64,000 nt of DNA from Symbiodinium sp. CCMP2592 (GCA_905221615.1 CAJNDT010000613.1:1064407-1128406); one strand, 5' to 3'. Numbered from the stretch's first letter, positions 20,717-34,066 are shown. A program made the numbers and translations. Notes: generated from the sequence alone by a model not told the origin.

Positions 20717-21414
20717 GAGCTTCGGCTTGCGGCCCCGCCCTTGCCACGTCCTCTGAGCCGTTTGCGAAGCGCAAGTTTGTGCCCAGGACGGCTACTCGCT
20801 GTCCTTAGAGTAAGGCTTTCAGGTCTCTGTAGGCCCCTAAATAGCCCTAAGCTTATATTCTAAACCTCTAAACCCTCGAACCTAAATCCTGAACCCTAAA
20901 TCCTAAATCAGGGTTCTAGAAGGGCTTCATGGATCGACTTTATAGGGCTTCAGGGTTTGGGGCGCAGGCGGGTTGTCCTTGGGCTAAGGAGTTTAGGGCT
21001 CAAGGGCTGGGATAAAGATCTAGAAACCCGAAACCTTAAACCCTGTAGACACGAAAATATGGGGTTTGTTTGTGAGTCGTGCCGACATCTGCGGCAGATG
21101 TCGGATCTTTGCGGAAAACGGCCACGCCCCAAAGTTAGCAGCCAGAAGCTCCTCCATGAACTACTCTGGAGCCTATGGCTAGTGATCATGACCACACTGC
21201 TATGTGGGAGTTCAGGTGAGCCTTACCTGGGCATGCACTTGTTTCAAGGTCTGCCTATCGCATGGGACGATGGCTTTAGGTTTAGAAACCCTACACACTC
21301 AACCCTAAACCCTACCCTTGTGAACGTTGTGGAAAGGCCTTGAGAAAACCTTGGAACCGCACGGGAATGAACTCAAACATCGGAAAAAGGATGATGCTGG
21401 GAAGGTCTTCCGAA
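20717..21414. other. no firm gene
   Basis: A plus frame (20957-21343) contains CESCRHLRQMSDLCGKRPRP followed by a hydrophobic stretch, but it starts in repeat sequence. Unassigned. Confidence 0.35.
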
Positions 21415-21530
21415 TACACCCTAAACCCTAAACCTACGCCCTATAAGCCCCAAAGCCTAGACCCTAAACCATCAACCCTAAACCCCTAAACCCCCAAACG
21501 CTTAAACCCTCAAACCCTAAACCCTAGAGC
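21415..21530 (-). repeat. CCCTAAA block
   Basis: About 12 degenerate units. Confidence 0.8.
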
Positions 21531-21647
21531 CATGTAAAGATATCGGGGCCTGGGAAAATCTTGGAAGGGTTCTTTTGAAGGGTTACTTGAAGGGTTCTAC
21601 AAGGTTCTAGGTTTCTATAGTATAGAGGCCTTAATACGTTGAAAGGA

Positions 21648-21740
21648 TTTTTAGGGTTTAAGGTTTAGGCGGTTTAGGGCTTTGGGGCTTTGGGGTTTAG
21701 GGTTTTGGGGTTTTTGGGTTTTGGGGTTAGGGTTTAGGGG
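21648..21740 (+). repeat. degenerate TTTAGGG block
   Basis: TTTAGGG and TTTGGGG variants, opposite in orientation to the block ending at 21530. Confidence 0.75.
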
Positions 21741-21827
21741 CTTTCGGCTTAGCGAAGGTGCTGGGAAGACTGTTGGAACGACCGTACAAAATTTGTGTAT
21801 CTTGAACAGAATCCGGGCAGACATTGG

Positions 21828-21918
21828 TACCTGGAGGTTATAAGTACGGCAACTATATTTATAACCCATGTTAGGGGACTTAAAACTCCACTTCTAACGA
21901 CCCATGAACCTCCAAGTA
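21828..21918. mobile_element. HP-B element, left arm shortened
   Basis: The left end TACCTGGAGG jumps directly to TATAAGTACGGCAACTATA, losing about 25 bp. The right arm GACCCATGAACCTCCAAGTA is complete. Confidence 0.7.
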
Positions 21919-21971
21919 AGGTCCGGAAAAAGACTGGAGAAGTTCCTGACAAGGCCCTGGAAAGGTATGTA

Positions 21972-22050
21972 ATGTAGAGGACTTAATAATTAGAGTAGGG
22001 TTGAGGGATATGTTATACTATATAATCACAATAAGGAACCCCCAAAATTG
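21972..22050. mobile_element. HP-H partial
   Basis: TAATGTAGAGGACTTAATAA left end, then GGGATATGTTATACTATA and AATAAGGAACCCCC. The right end is missing. Confidence 0.55.
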
Positions 22051-23171
22051 AGAGAACCCTAAAACTTGATCTCAGGCCCTGGGAAGACTTTAAAACATCG
22101 CACAACTCTGCCATTGGGAAGGCTTTCGGAAGAAGCTGCGAAGATCGTGAAGAGGCGCAAAGCTCTGGTAAACTGATGAACAAACTCCTGGTGAAACCGG
22201 ACAAAGAATTTAGGAAGGCGCGCTCGAAGACCACCGCAAACCAAGACGATTACTCCACAAGGATTTTCTGCGGGCGGGATGCAAAAACAAACTAAGGCCC
22301 GCACAACAAGGTGTCGTTGTCGGGATTTAGGGATTATACCAGTTCATGTCTTGTGTCAGAAAATATCTACAACCAGCCTGCTTGCTAAAAGCCGCTTAGG
22401 TTCGGAGCTGCCCCAGGCCCGCCCACAGCTCCTCCAAATGCAGAACTTTATGTGGCAGCGGTTTTATGTGTGTGTTTTTTCAAAGGGAAAGGGGTGGGAT
22501 TTGTAGGGTTTTGGAGGTATGGTGGTTCTGGGTTGGAAGTTGTACGGTTTGGCCGGCGAAATCTTGAGGGTCGAAGAGGATTCAGGCTGTGCATTGACCA
22601 GAAATGTTGCAGCTTCCCTGCTTCAGGAAACTTCCCAGATCTGTAGAAGAGCCCCATGGAGCTCTGGCAACATAGCCAAAACCTTGTAACCCTGCCCTAA
22701 ACCTATCTAAACCTTAAGACCCAAACCGTACATCCCAAACCTGCAACCCCGAAGCCAGCCAACTCAACCTCAAGTCCCAATCCCGAAATATGATGGTGAT
22801 GAGGACGCTTCCGATTTCTCTATCATAGTCAAGATCTCCAGGTTTCGGGTCGCAGAGTTTACGAATTGTTCGAGGCTTCTCCAGAATTGCCAGAAATTGA
22901 CATTAGAAAAAGTTGCCAACCTCAACCTTAGACCCCTAAACCCTAAACCCCCGAAGCCTGAAGCCCAAAACGTTTGGCACCCGCAGCACGGATGCTGAAA
23001 TGGTACCTAAGCCCCAAAGCCAAAGCTTACGGCTTCGGCAACTTGAACCCTCAACCCTAAATTCGGGTTTAAGGTTTAGCGTTGCGGCCTTCTCCCAGAC
23101 CTGCCGCTCGCCCTCCACGGCTGTCCAGGTGCCCCGAAGGTCGCTGGCCAGCGCCTGATGTCGCAGGGCAA
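22051..23171. other. no firm gene
   Basis: Overlapping minus frames at 22013-22304 and a GC-ordinary stretch at 22280-22660 have no splice or family support. HP-H-like DNA resumes at 23172-23235. Confidence 0.35.
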
Positions 23172-23338
23172 CATAGAGGCCTTAATCGTCAGGGTGGGGT
23201 TGGGGTGTATATTATACTATATTTATAATCAGCCACCCACGTCCAAAATAGTACTAGTACTACGTTATTAATTAGGACCTATATTACATGGACTGTTTTT
23301 GTGCGGTGATCTACGAGCAAAGCTTGTACATCTTCAAG

Positions 23339-23712
23339 ACACCAGCCGTAGCCACAGGTTTTGGCACAGTCTTGGGCATAGCCGAGAGCGAATGTTGCCT
23401 AAACTGTAGTCATTGACACTCATCATATCTCATCATCATGACTGAGCCGTCGCACAGAACATGCTGCAGAGGGTGTGCCACAGCCGTAAAGCTTGAATGC
23501 TTCCGCCACTCACCGCGTCTGCTTCAGGAAAGTGAGAAAAGTTGCAGTAAGCCGTAGACCACTGGTCTTGGCACAGTCTTGGGCCTTGGGCAAGCCGATT
23601 GCGGATGTTCCAGAAGTTGTAATCTCGCCCGACACTCGTCATGTTTGAGCCGTCGCACAGAACATGATGCAGAGGGTATTCCAGAGCCGTGAAGCGTGAA
23701 TGCTTCGGCCAC
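23339..23712. repeat. tandem duplication, about 215-bp period
   Basis: GCACAGTCTTGGGC (23366 and 23571) and GAGCCGTCGCACAGAACATG (23444 and 23647) recur with the same order and orientation. The copies differ by many single-base changes. Confidence 0.75.
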
Positions 23713-23884
23713 AGGGTTTAGGGGTTTAGGGTTTAGGATTTAGAGTTCAAGGTTTAGGGTTTAGGGTGAAGGGGGTTAAGATTTAGGGTTCAACTCCTCT
23801 CGCAGTTTTACGGAGAGGCTGCTGGTTTAGCTCCAGGCTCGGCGTTTCTTCACCCTGGAAAGCGGAGCCAGCACGACGGTAACA

Positions 23885-23990
23885 AAGGGGCCACTAGAAT
23901 AGGGTTTTGGGAAGTATAGTAGTACTATGCTTATGACAATACGGAGCCCCCAAATAGTATAGGTAATTATGAAGGCCCCTATATTCGCCG
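23885..23990. mobile_element. HP-H element, reverse orientation
   Basis: AATAGGGTTTTGGGAAGTAT to AATTATGAAGGCCCCTATAT. The right end carries the family end, and the left end is eroded. Confidence 0.5.
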
Positions 23991-24195
23991 AATGCCCTTC
24001 AAGCAAATGTAAGGCACACCATGGAAGCCTCCCCGTCTTCCGGGTGACCACAAACCCCTCAAGCCTAAACCCCCAAATTCTTAAAGTCGTCGATGAGGGC
24101 TCGACAACCGCCAACGCGGAGCCCGAAGCGGCCCGAGCTTCGAGCGGCGGAAAACACAAGGATAAACCCTAAGCCCGGAAGTTTTGCCCACACAG

Positions 24196-24692
24196 ACAAG
24201 GGTTTGACCCAACCCTTCGCGATTTGGCGCAGCAAGTCCTGTGACAAGGGTTGGACCCCCCAACCCTTCACGATTTAGAGCGGCTCCCCAAAAGGACAAA
24301 GATTGCACCCCCCAACCTTTCACGATTTGGAGCGGCTCCCAAATGGACAAGGATTGGACCCCCCAACCCTTCACGATTTGGAGCGGCCATCCAACTGGAT
24401 AAGGATGGGACCCTCCCAACCCTTCACGATATGGAGCGGTTCTCAAATGGACAAGGATTGGACCCCCCAACCCTTCACGACTTGGCGGGTGTTCCTTTCC
24501 AGGAAGCTGACAGCTGATTTTTGTTACCAAATTGTCGGCCGATCTCGGGGTTCCCCCTATTTCGCCAGCTCCAGGCAAGGGGTTGCACCCGCGCAACCCT
24601 TCACGACTTACAACGGCTCCCAAATGGACAAGGATTGGACCCCCCCCCCAACTCTTGACGATTTGGAGCGGCTCCCAAATGCACAAGGATTG
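24196..24692. repeat. 51/52-bp minisatellite
   Basis: Units start near 24197, 24245, 24297, 24348, 24400, 24452, 24577, 24629 and 24682. The core is CAAGGATTGGACCCCCCAAC then CCTTCACGATTTGGAGCGGC. An unrelated 75-bp piece interrupts at 24490-24570. Because 51 is a multiple of 3, it encodes 17-residue repeats on both strands. Confidence 0.9.
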
Positions 24693-25680
24693 GAGCGTCA
24701 CAGCAAGCCAATTGCTTCTTCCGGCACCCGCCAGGACAGCCTCACAGAAAGCCCACATGAGAACCCGCCAACACAGTCTCACAGAAAGCCCAATCCAGAC
24801 CGGGACAGACCCGAAAATGCTTGAACTCAGGTGGTCTTGGGGTGGGCTGTATGCTACGCACAAATGCGAGCGGCCTGGGTGTGCACACACCAGCGAGCAC
24901 CCATGACCTAAACCCCTAAACCCCTCAGACCCCTACACCCCCTTCAACGGGGCCTGCACCCATGCCCACACACCGAACACATGGAACCTACGAGGCTTCA
25001 AGAGGGTTTAGCGTTGAGGGCTTAGGGGTTTAGCGTTTAAGGGTTTAGGGTTTAGGGTTTAAAGGTTTAGGGTAAAGCAAGCTTTGCTTGTGTGGGACCT
25101 TCTATTTCAGCCAAGTGGATTTAGGGTGTCGGCCCCTCTATTGAGCCATCAACCGTGGTAATCATGAGTCCACAAACTTTCGAGAGCCGAGCACTTCCAC
25201 CAAAAGATTGAAACACAACAACGGTTTAGGGTTTACGGCTGAGCTTTTAGGGTTTTGGAGCTTAGGGATTTAGAGATTAGGGTTTAGGATCACCTCACCT
25301 ACAGTTTCGTTGCATGGCACGGACTGCCGAAGCGGAGCCCAGTCAGATTCACCAATATTTCTAGCTGCAGACGAACACTCATCAACTCACCCAAACAACT
25401 TTGCTTCATGCTGTATCCACCTGAGCTTGGGCCTACGAAACGAAGGAATTCTTGCAGAACGTTCCCTTAGCAGTCGATACTAGAACCCTCTAGATGCCTT
25501 CAACTTAGACAGCAAAGATCCCTCGACCCCGAACCCCAAACCATTAAATAGCGCCTGGCTCCATGCCCGCTGCGCGTGGCCTTGGAGGTCCCGTCGCACA
25601 TCGCATTCGGCGGTCCGCGCCTGTTTCTTTGCGGCTCGGAACTTACATGCGAGCTCGGGGCAAAAGCAGCAGCAGCAGCA
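24693..25680. other. no gene supported
   Basis: Short telomere-like blocks at 24905-24945 (C-rich) and 25010-25075 (G-rich). The long minus frame 24081-24890 (269 codons) is largely the minisatellite read backwards. Confidence 0.4.
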
Positions 25681-28345
<2,665 letters not shown>

Positions 28346-28492
28346 AGTAGTAGCTAAAGTTCCAAGCAAACGTGGAGCCTCCGGTTGGGGCAGTGTGTGC
28401 CTCACTCTCGTTTGAACTAGGCTTCTTAGCCACTAGGCGTGAACTGCCAATGGCTAAGGCTGTCCAAAGCAGTGGTTCCCAAGCAAAGTTAG

Positions 28493-28747
28493 ATGTACTT
28501 CCTGATAGCAATCTTGCCGTGCAGTCTCTCATTTAGTGCTCCCTGTTATCTTTCTTCTGCGCCGTCTCCATCGCTTATTTTGGGCTCTGTGAATCGCGGC
28601 AACTCGCCGTGGATGGGATACACGACTCTCGGCGTGAAAGCCTTCTCGCCTGCCACGTCAAAAGAAACACAAGACTCAAGCTTCGCAGCTCAGCGGAACC
28701 TTGCAATCCCGTCATCCAGAATTCCGAAAGTCGTGTCGAACTTCTAG
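28493..28747 (+). CDS. candidate small secreted or exon-encoded protein, 84 aa
   Basis: ATG start at 28493 and TAG stop at 28745-28747. The first about 30 residues (MYFLIAILPCSLSFSAPCYL and on) are hydrophobic and signal-peptide-like. The rest is polar (for example GNSPWMGYTTLGVKAFSPAT) with unremarkable composition. It sits between a huge microsatellite and HP elements, in one of the few unique islands. A minus-strand frame overlaps it (28575-29021) but runs into an HP-A copy, so the plus frame is preferred. No family recognised. It could equally be the last exon of a longer gene. Confidence 0.3.
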   Translation: MYFLIAILPCSLSFSAPCYLSSAPSPSLILGSVNRGNSPWMGYTTLGVKAFSPATSKETQDSSFAAQRNLAIPSSRIPKVVSNF

Positions 28748-28785
28748 GTGTTTTATAAAACGATAGTTTTTTATAAAACACTACG
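28746..28785. repeat. small AT-rich palindrome
   Basis: GTGTTTTATAAAAC and the inverted TTTTATAAAACAC separated by GATAG. Directly follows the candidate stop codon. Confidence 0.6.
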
Positions 28786-28896
28786 TAACCTGCCTGCTTG
28801 GCAAGCTGGCGCCAGGTGTCTCGCCAAGCCGCTATCGAGCGACAGGGCACCTGTAGCACCAGACTAGGCCAGACCGCTACAAAAGGAAACCTATTT

Positions 28897-28997
28897 GGGA
28901 GTTTCCGAAAAGTAGAGGTACCTTGTTTGGGGGTCCTTATAATAAGGATCCTACTATTTAGGGTAGTATATAAGGGTCCCCTTTTTCGGAAACTCCC
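28897..28997. mobile_element. HP-A hairpin element
   Basis: 101 bp. GGGAGTTTCCGAAAAGTAGA and CCCTTTTTCGGAAACTCCC? ends, with the palindromic core CCTTATAATAAGG. Well preserved. Confidence 0.8.
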
Positions 28998-29166
28998 GTT
29001 TTTAGAACCCCATAAAACCATTATTGAGTTTCACACTCATTACAAACCACAAGCACCCTGAAAGCTGTCCCCAAGTTTTCCGCAACCTCCCCTACATGGC
29101 TATGATTCGTCCACACCTCATAGTGCACTCATTCTCAGGTTCAACACTTCTGAGTGGTCCAGCCCT

Positions 29167-29287
29167 GCTTAAAGGATCATGGGACTTAATAACTAGGGTT
29201 AGTATTGGGGTAACTATACGTAAAACTACTGCTAACCCTAATTAAGGTACTTAGAAGCTTACTTACTAAGTCCCACGATCCTCCAAG
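29167..29287. mobile_element. HP-C hairpin element
   Basis: CTTAAAGGATCATGGGACTT and ACTAAGTCCCACGATCCTCC ends, 121 bp. Confidence 0.75.
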
Positions 29288-29348
29288 CGCTCAAGCACGT
29301 TCTGAGCCATTGCCGCTCGCCTTCTTAGCACGCCGTTACTGTGATCTG

Positions 29349-29512
29349 CTTGGAGGTTCATGGGTAGTTATAAGTGGGGGTTATAAGTAGGGTAACTATA
29401 ATTACAACCCATATTAGGGGACTTATAGCTTCACTATATTAGGGGACTTATAGCTTCAACCCATCTTAGGGGACTTATAGCTTCACTTATAACTACCCAT
29501 GAACCTCCAAGT
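29349..29512. mobile_element. HP-B element with internal triplication
   Basis: CTTGGAGGTTCATGGGTAGT and ACTACCCATGAACCTCCAAG ends. TTAGGGGACTTATAGCTTCA occurs three times inside (about 29413, 29440 and 29466), lengthening the element to 164 bp. Confidence 0.8.
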
Positions 29513-30605
29513 GCCCCTAAAAGATCGCATTTCCTTGTCCTATCGGATTGCACGTCCTGCGCCGTATATAGGTAATCTGCGCGTCAACAGCTACCTCGTA
29601 CAAAGTCCCGTGTAAGCAACGCATCGAGCAGGCATGAAAAGAAATGAACCGTGAACGTACCCAGGACGTACAATCAACTCGGCCCACAATGTAGATACAA
29701 AACATGCAACACTCACTCACACGCCCACATGAGCCCCAAAGGCTACGAAGTAAACTGCCTAAATGTTGCCTCAAAACCAAGTCACCAGAACCGCAAAACC
29801 CTAAACACAAATCTTGACCCTAGAACCATGAAAACCCTGAAGTCCTAAACCCAAAGAACCTAAAGCCACAACCTTTTGACAAGACTAAGACCCTAAAGCG
29901 TAAACGTGAAAACCCCAACTCAGTCCCTCGATGTTGAAAGGAAGAAAGGCGCCCTAATAGTTGGAAGAAAGGCTTGATAGGAAATCGTGAGACTTGACAT
30001 AGAGATCTTGATAAATTACAATAGGCGTATACTCTGGTCTGGCACAGCTACATAGGGACTGTTAGAACACCTTCAGGCGCACATCGTATCCTTCGATGTT
30101 GTGGCTTCGGGTAAGACAAAAGCACGAAAAGTGCCGGCAGTGCCAATCATGAAAACCAGCTCTGCAAACCCACAACATATGTAGACCCCAGCCCCCAACC
30201 CTAAACCCCAAGCCCTAAACCCCCTAAAAGAACCCTTAAACCCTTTAAAAGAACCCTACCCCAATTCTTTTTTTGCAGAAATGCAGCAAAATGCGGTCAG
30301 ATTACCTCTTCGGCCTGACCCGTGTCTCGTGCAGTTTCGCTGGGGCTCAAGCAGCCCAACAGCTTCAGGCGAGTAGTTCTCAAAATTTGGGGTTCCTTTT
30401 TGGGTTTAGGGTTTAAGGCTTAGGGCTTAGGGTTCCTTTATGGGTTTAGGGTTCAGGGTTTAGGCTTCCTTTTTGTGTCCCCTACATAATACTGCACTCT
30501 TATAATACGGACCCAAAAAAGGGACCCCAAAGTAGAGAACTACCCGGGAGCAATACGGGAATTCCCCTCAATCCCAGAACCCAATCTCCTCTGGGAATAC
30601 CCTAC
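29513..30605. other. no gene supported
   Basis: Scattered CCCTAAA units (29800-29900, 30185-30260). GGGTTCCTTTTTGGGTTTAG filler at 30385-30475. No firm frame. Confidence 0.4.
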
Positions 30606-30704
30606 AGCAGAAGCCAGAAAGTTGGAATATCATTATCGTAAGCCCTTTATGGTAAATTATATGGTATCCTACCCTGAAACCATATTCCAACTTTCCGGGA
30701 TTCT
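30606..30704. mobile_element. HP-O hairpin element
   Basis: AGCAGAAGCCAGAAAGTTGG and CCAACTTTCCGGGATTCTCT ends are inverted. This is the most complete family copy. Confidence 0.65.
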
Positions 30705-31042
30705 CTTTAAGATTTGAAGGAAGCCTGAGAGTAACCGCATTCAAATTAATACCACTGCTATTAGTACGAACCGCTGTCAGTCATGCTGCAGTTACCTATT
30801 GCTATTATTGTTGATGCTTTTATACTCTTATGAAGAAGGCCCCCCATACCACGAATCACCAACCTTTTCCCTTCTGGGGTTGAGGGGCTTTGGTGCACCC
30901 CGCTGTTGCAGAAGACGGCTCTCTTCTTTGCTGTGTCGCTTCGGACACCCCGGAAACATCCGGGTCTCCCCGTGCGGAGAGTCGAGAGACAATGAAACCG
31001 GTCACAGGAACTCCAGTCGGGAGTAGGTTTAATGCAGGAATC
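30705..31042. other. possible coding remnant
   Basis: After GCTGTTGCAG, a plus frame reads EDGSLLCCVASDTPETSGSP and on until an HP-D copy begins at 31043. Unassigned. Confidence 0.3.
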
Positions 31043-31172
31043 AAAGGGGAAAAGGAGGGACCCTTAATGGGGACCCCTACCCTATAATGGGCTATACAAT
31101 GGGTATATACTAGCTGTAGTAAGGGTATATACCTAGGGGTCCTTATTAAGGGTCCCTCCCTTGACCCTTAGA
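31043..31172. mobile_element. HP-D hairpin element
   Basis: AAAGGGGAAAAGGAGGGACC and AAGGGTCCCTCCCTTGACCC ends. Inverted relative to 15129-15254. Confidence 0.75.
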
Positions 31173-31174
31173 AG

Positions 31175-31382
31175 GAACCGGATTAAGAAACCCTGGGCCT
31201 GTAAACCCCAAATAGTAGGATTCATGTGGGTGGTTGTCAAAACTGTGGTCCCTTTTTGGGTACCCTAAATATTAGGTGCCCCGTATTATAATAAGGACCC
31301 AAAAAGGTATCCTAATTTTGACAGCCACCCGTATAAGGAACCCAAATAAAGGCCCAAGGTTTCTTAATCAGGTTCCTACATT
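31175..31382. mobile_element. HP-R element split by an HP-I insertion
   Basis: The left arm GGAACCGGATTAAGAAACCC (about 31176-31220) and right arm GGTTTCTTAATCAGGTTCCT (to about 31380) are the ends of one hairpin whose middle holds a whole HP-I copy. An intact HP-R is at 51680. Another HP-R right end lies at 31440-31476. Confidence 0.7.
31223..31334. mobile_element. HP-I hairpin element (nested)
   Basis: CATGTGGGTGGTTGTCAAAA and TTTTGACAGCCACCCGTAT ends, closely matching the copy at 15301. It lies entirely within HP-R. Confidence 0.75.
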
Positions 31383-31659
31383 AACCCTTATAGAACCCAT
31401 ATTCTAACGCTTATAGACCCCTTGAAAGGAACCCTAAAAAAGGCCCCAGGGTTTCTCTAATCAGGTTCCTACATTGAGGGTTAGCGTCGGTGTTGGGATT
31501 TAGGGTTTAGTGCTCCAGGGCTTGGGAATTTACCCTAGACCCTAAACCCTAAATCCTAAACCCTAGACCCCTAAACCCTAAATACAAATTTTCGGCACCC
31601 TACTTCATCGACCCTTCCACAACAGCGTCTGGAGTTACCTCGAGAGAAAAAGCATGACA

Positions 31660-31768
31660 CCCAGAGACTGCAATATCCCTTCATTTAGGAAAATACCTGA
31701 AGCTATAGTAGGATCCCTAATATGTTTTCAGGTATATTCCTTGATGAAGGGATATTGGAGTCCGTGGG
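31660..31768. mobile_element. HP-J hairpin element
   Basis: CCCAGAGACTGCAATATCCC and GATATTGGAGTCCGTGGG ends, 109 bp. Same length as the copy at 4150. Confidence 0.75.
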
Positions 31769-31951
31769 TATGTTGATGTCCCATGGCCCTTCTTCCGAAA
31801 GCCCCAAAACACTAAAGCCCTTCTTCCCGAAGCCACGAAGGCCTCAACCCATCTCAGATCCCACCCCAAAACAAGCCTTGCTATGCAGAATGAGACCCTC
31901 ACTCGGCAAGCCACTACAGAAACCTGATACGGGGACCTTAAGATTTAATAT

Positions 31952-32045
31952 ATTGAACTAGCAAAAATTATGATTTTAGCTGTTTCTTAGGGATTATAAT
32001 AACCAAAAATTAAAAAATATTTCTGAGTCCCCCTAAGTTTAGTAT
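31952..32045. mobile_element. HP-G hairpin element, longest end
   Basis: ATATTGAACTAGCAAAAATT on the left, and CCCTAAGTTTAGTATA on the right shows the complete terminal repeat TATACTRAACTTAG of the family. Confidence 0.65.
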
Positions 32046-32179
32046 AGGGTTGTGAGGTAAATCCCACTGCAGAAAATCAAAAACTCAAGCCCTGCCAAGA
32101 AGCCCAGCTGCTGCAAAACTCATACCTGAGTTCTTAAAGTATGCAAACGGTAGCATATTCCTCTGACACAGATATTGCA

Positions 32180-32355
32180 GGATGCTGCCCATCAGCAGAC
32201 TCAATCATTTCTCCAAGTGCCATGTGCCCGGCCCCAAGATGAAGAGATGGCACTCTATTGGTGCCACCAGGAAAAACCCGTGGGTCATGTGCGCAGCGCC
32301 GTCCAACAGCTGGTCGCTGGACTTTGGACGTGGGTGGAAGCTGGTCTCAATGCCT
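32180..32355 (+). CDS. candidate exon, unknown protein
   Basis: Acceptor CACAGATATTGCAG precedes 176 bases open in one frame, ending ATGCCT before GTAAGG, a strong donor. The peptide starts MLPISRLNHFSKCHVPGPKM and contains NSWSLDFGRGWKLVSMP, rich in aromatic and basic residues. Both splice borders and the absence of repeats support an internal exon. A possible 20-base follow-on exon lies after GCGTGCTGCAG at 32511, ending before GTGAGT at 32531. No family recognised; a longer plus frame in another register (32175-32534) overlaps it. Confidence 0.4.
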
Positions 32356-33068
32356 GTAAGGTTTATATTTATGTCTCGTATTTACAACTAGCAGTGTTCG
32401 TTCTCTTGAGGGATGCTAAGGGGTGCTTCCTCTGGGTCCTCCGCATGGGCCTATTTCGAGGGTACTCAGGCTTTGTGCACGGCTGTTGTCGTCGTTCTAG
32501 CGCGTGCTGCAGATTTGCCAGTTCACGTCGGTGAGTCTGCACGCTTTAGTTTCAAGGTATCCAGGCAGCGACCCTGCCCTGTTCTCCTTGAGTATTGGAG
32601 GGAGGGGGGTAGGGGGTGCAGCGGTGGAAGATGATGTTCGCTGTTCCAAGGGGTGGCGTTTTCCCATACCACGTGTAGACTCCATGTCTGCTGCGTTGGG
32701 AACTAGAGAGCCGTGCTGGAAGCTATTCTCCAAAGCTGCTGCCCTTGGGCGTAGAATCCAAACATGACGGAATTCCATAAGCTCCGCTGGGACGAACACA
32801 TCCCTATAGGTTGCGAAGATAGAAGTCTCCGAATTTATGTTTTGCACTGCGGAGAGTCAAACCCTCGTGCAATGCTTGAGGTGTCACACTGCTTCCGCTG
32901 TAAGTTGGGGACCACGTTCCTGCCAATGTAACATGGTATACAGATACATACTAGAGTCTCTATTCCTGGCTTAGTTCTAAATTTCCAGCAGCGAAACATC
33001 AGCACTGCTCACAGCACTACAGTAGCGCAAACAAACGAGGAGTGGCGACCTCACAACCTTACTATCCC
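32356..33068. other. unique DNA, no firm gene
   Basis: A minus frame (32497-32847) begins with SIFATYRDVFVPAELMEFRH and may be another exon-like island. Evidence is too thin to call. Confidence 0.3.
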
Positions 33069-33185
33069 AGAGGGTCCCTATACGCTACTATTATGGAATG
33101 AGGTTTCAAAAACCCATAATGGGGATGGTCTTGGGGGACCTAATTCCACAATAGCAGATAATAGCAGTGTGTATGGACCCTCTTG
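33069..33185. mobile_element. HP-Q hairpin element
   Basis: GAGGGTCCCTATACGCTACT and GTGTGTATGGACCCTCTTGG ends are inverted, with ATTATGGAAT/ATTCCACAAT inside. Copy at 40845. Confidence 0.65.
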
Positions 33186-33292
33186 GTTACTGTTGTTCCC
33201 GCAACAGTCCGGTACACAAGGGGATTCTTACGTTCAGTGTGACGAGCCTTGGTTGGTGTTCGCACGAGGAAGACTCTGCCCCACTTACAGCT

Positions 33293-33391
33293 GGGAGTTT
33301 CCGAAAATAGGGACCCTAATGTAGTACCCTAAATAGTAGGATCCCTATTATAAGGACCCAAATAAGGTACGCCTAATTTTCGGAAAATCCC
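33293..33391. mobile_element. HP-A hairpin element
   Basis: GGGAGTTTCCGAAAATAGGG and TTTTCGGAAAATCCC ends, 99 bp. Flanked by ACAGCT on the left and AGCTGT on the right. Confidence 0.8.
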
Positions 33392-34066
33392 AGCTGTGGT
33401 GAGGCGTGCCTGAACACGGCCAGGACATGGGAGGAGACAGCGCCCGAGGCCCAGCAGTAGCCACAGTGCCCCAGTAGCCATTGTGCTCAGTGGCCCTGTG
33501 ACCCGCAAGATACTCCTTCTGGTGTGAGGTGTCTCTGAATCCCGCCAATACATGGAGGGAAAGGAGCTTGGCCGTTCTCCTGAATCCTGCTAGTACATGG
33601 GAGGAAGCATTGCGTTTGCTAGAATGCCGTCGTCGGGGTGGTGTTGTCGTTGTGTTGTTGTTCCAAAAGGTCTTGGGGTGCCGGGTTGAGAAATTCCAGG
33701 TTTGAGGGCGCTTCAACTGATGTCGCGGCTTGGTACATACATCGATCTATATAGCAAACCCTAAGCACTAAACCCTGAATCCTAAACCCTGAGTTCTAAA
33801 CCCTAGATCCTAAACCCTAAACGCTAAGTCAAAAACCGTAAATGCTCCGCAGGCCCTAGCAGCTTCCGGCCACTCATGCACAGTTGCCAGGGAACAGTAA
33901 AGTGGCTCAAGGAAGCTATCGGAATTGGCTGAGCGGTTCAGGGCCTAGGGTTTAGCGGCTTAGGGATTTAGGGGTTGGGGTTTAGGGCTTAGGGGTTTAG
34001 GGGTTCTGGGCTTATGGTTTAGGGTTTAGAGCTTTAGCGGCTTTGGTTTTCGGGTCTACGGGCATT
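33392..34066. other. no gene supported; telomere-like blocks
   Basis: CCCTAAA units at 33755-33830 and TTTAGGG units at 33945-34050. The opposing frames at 33329-33716 are partly HP-A read-through. Confidence 0.45.

Noticed and set aside
23339..23380. Dinoflagellate spliced-leader relic (CCGTAGCCA...)
   Set aside because: Only CCGTAGCCA matches. The following TTTTGGCTCAAG part is absent, and I saw no other relic in the window.
24081..24890. 269-codon minus-strand gene
   Set aside because: Mostly the 51-bp minisatellite. The opposite strand is equally open.
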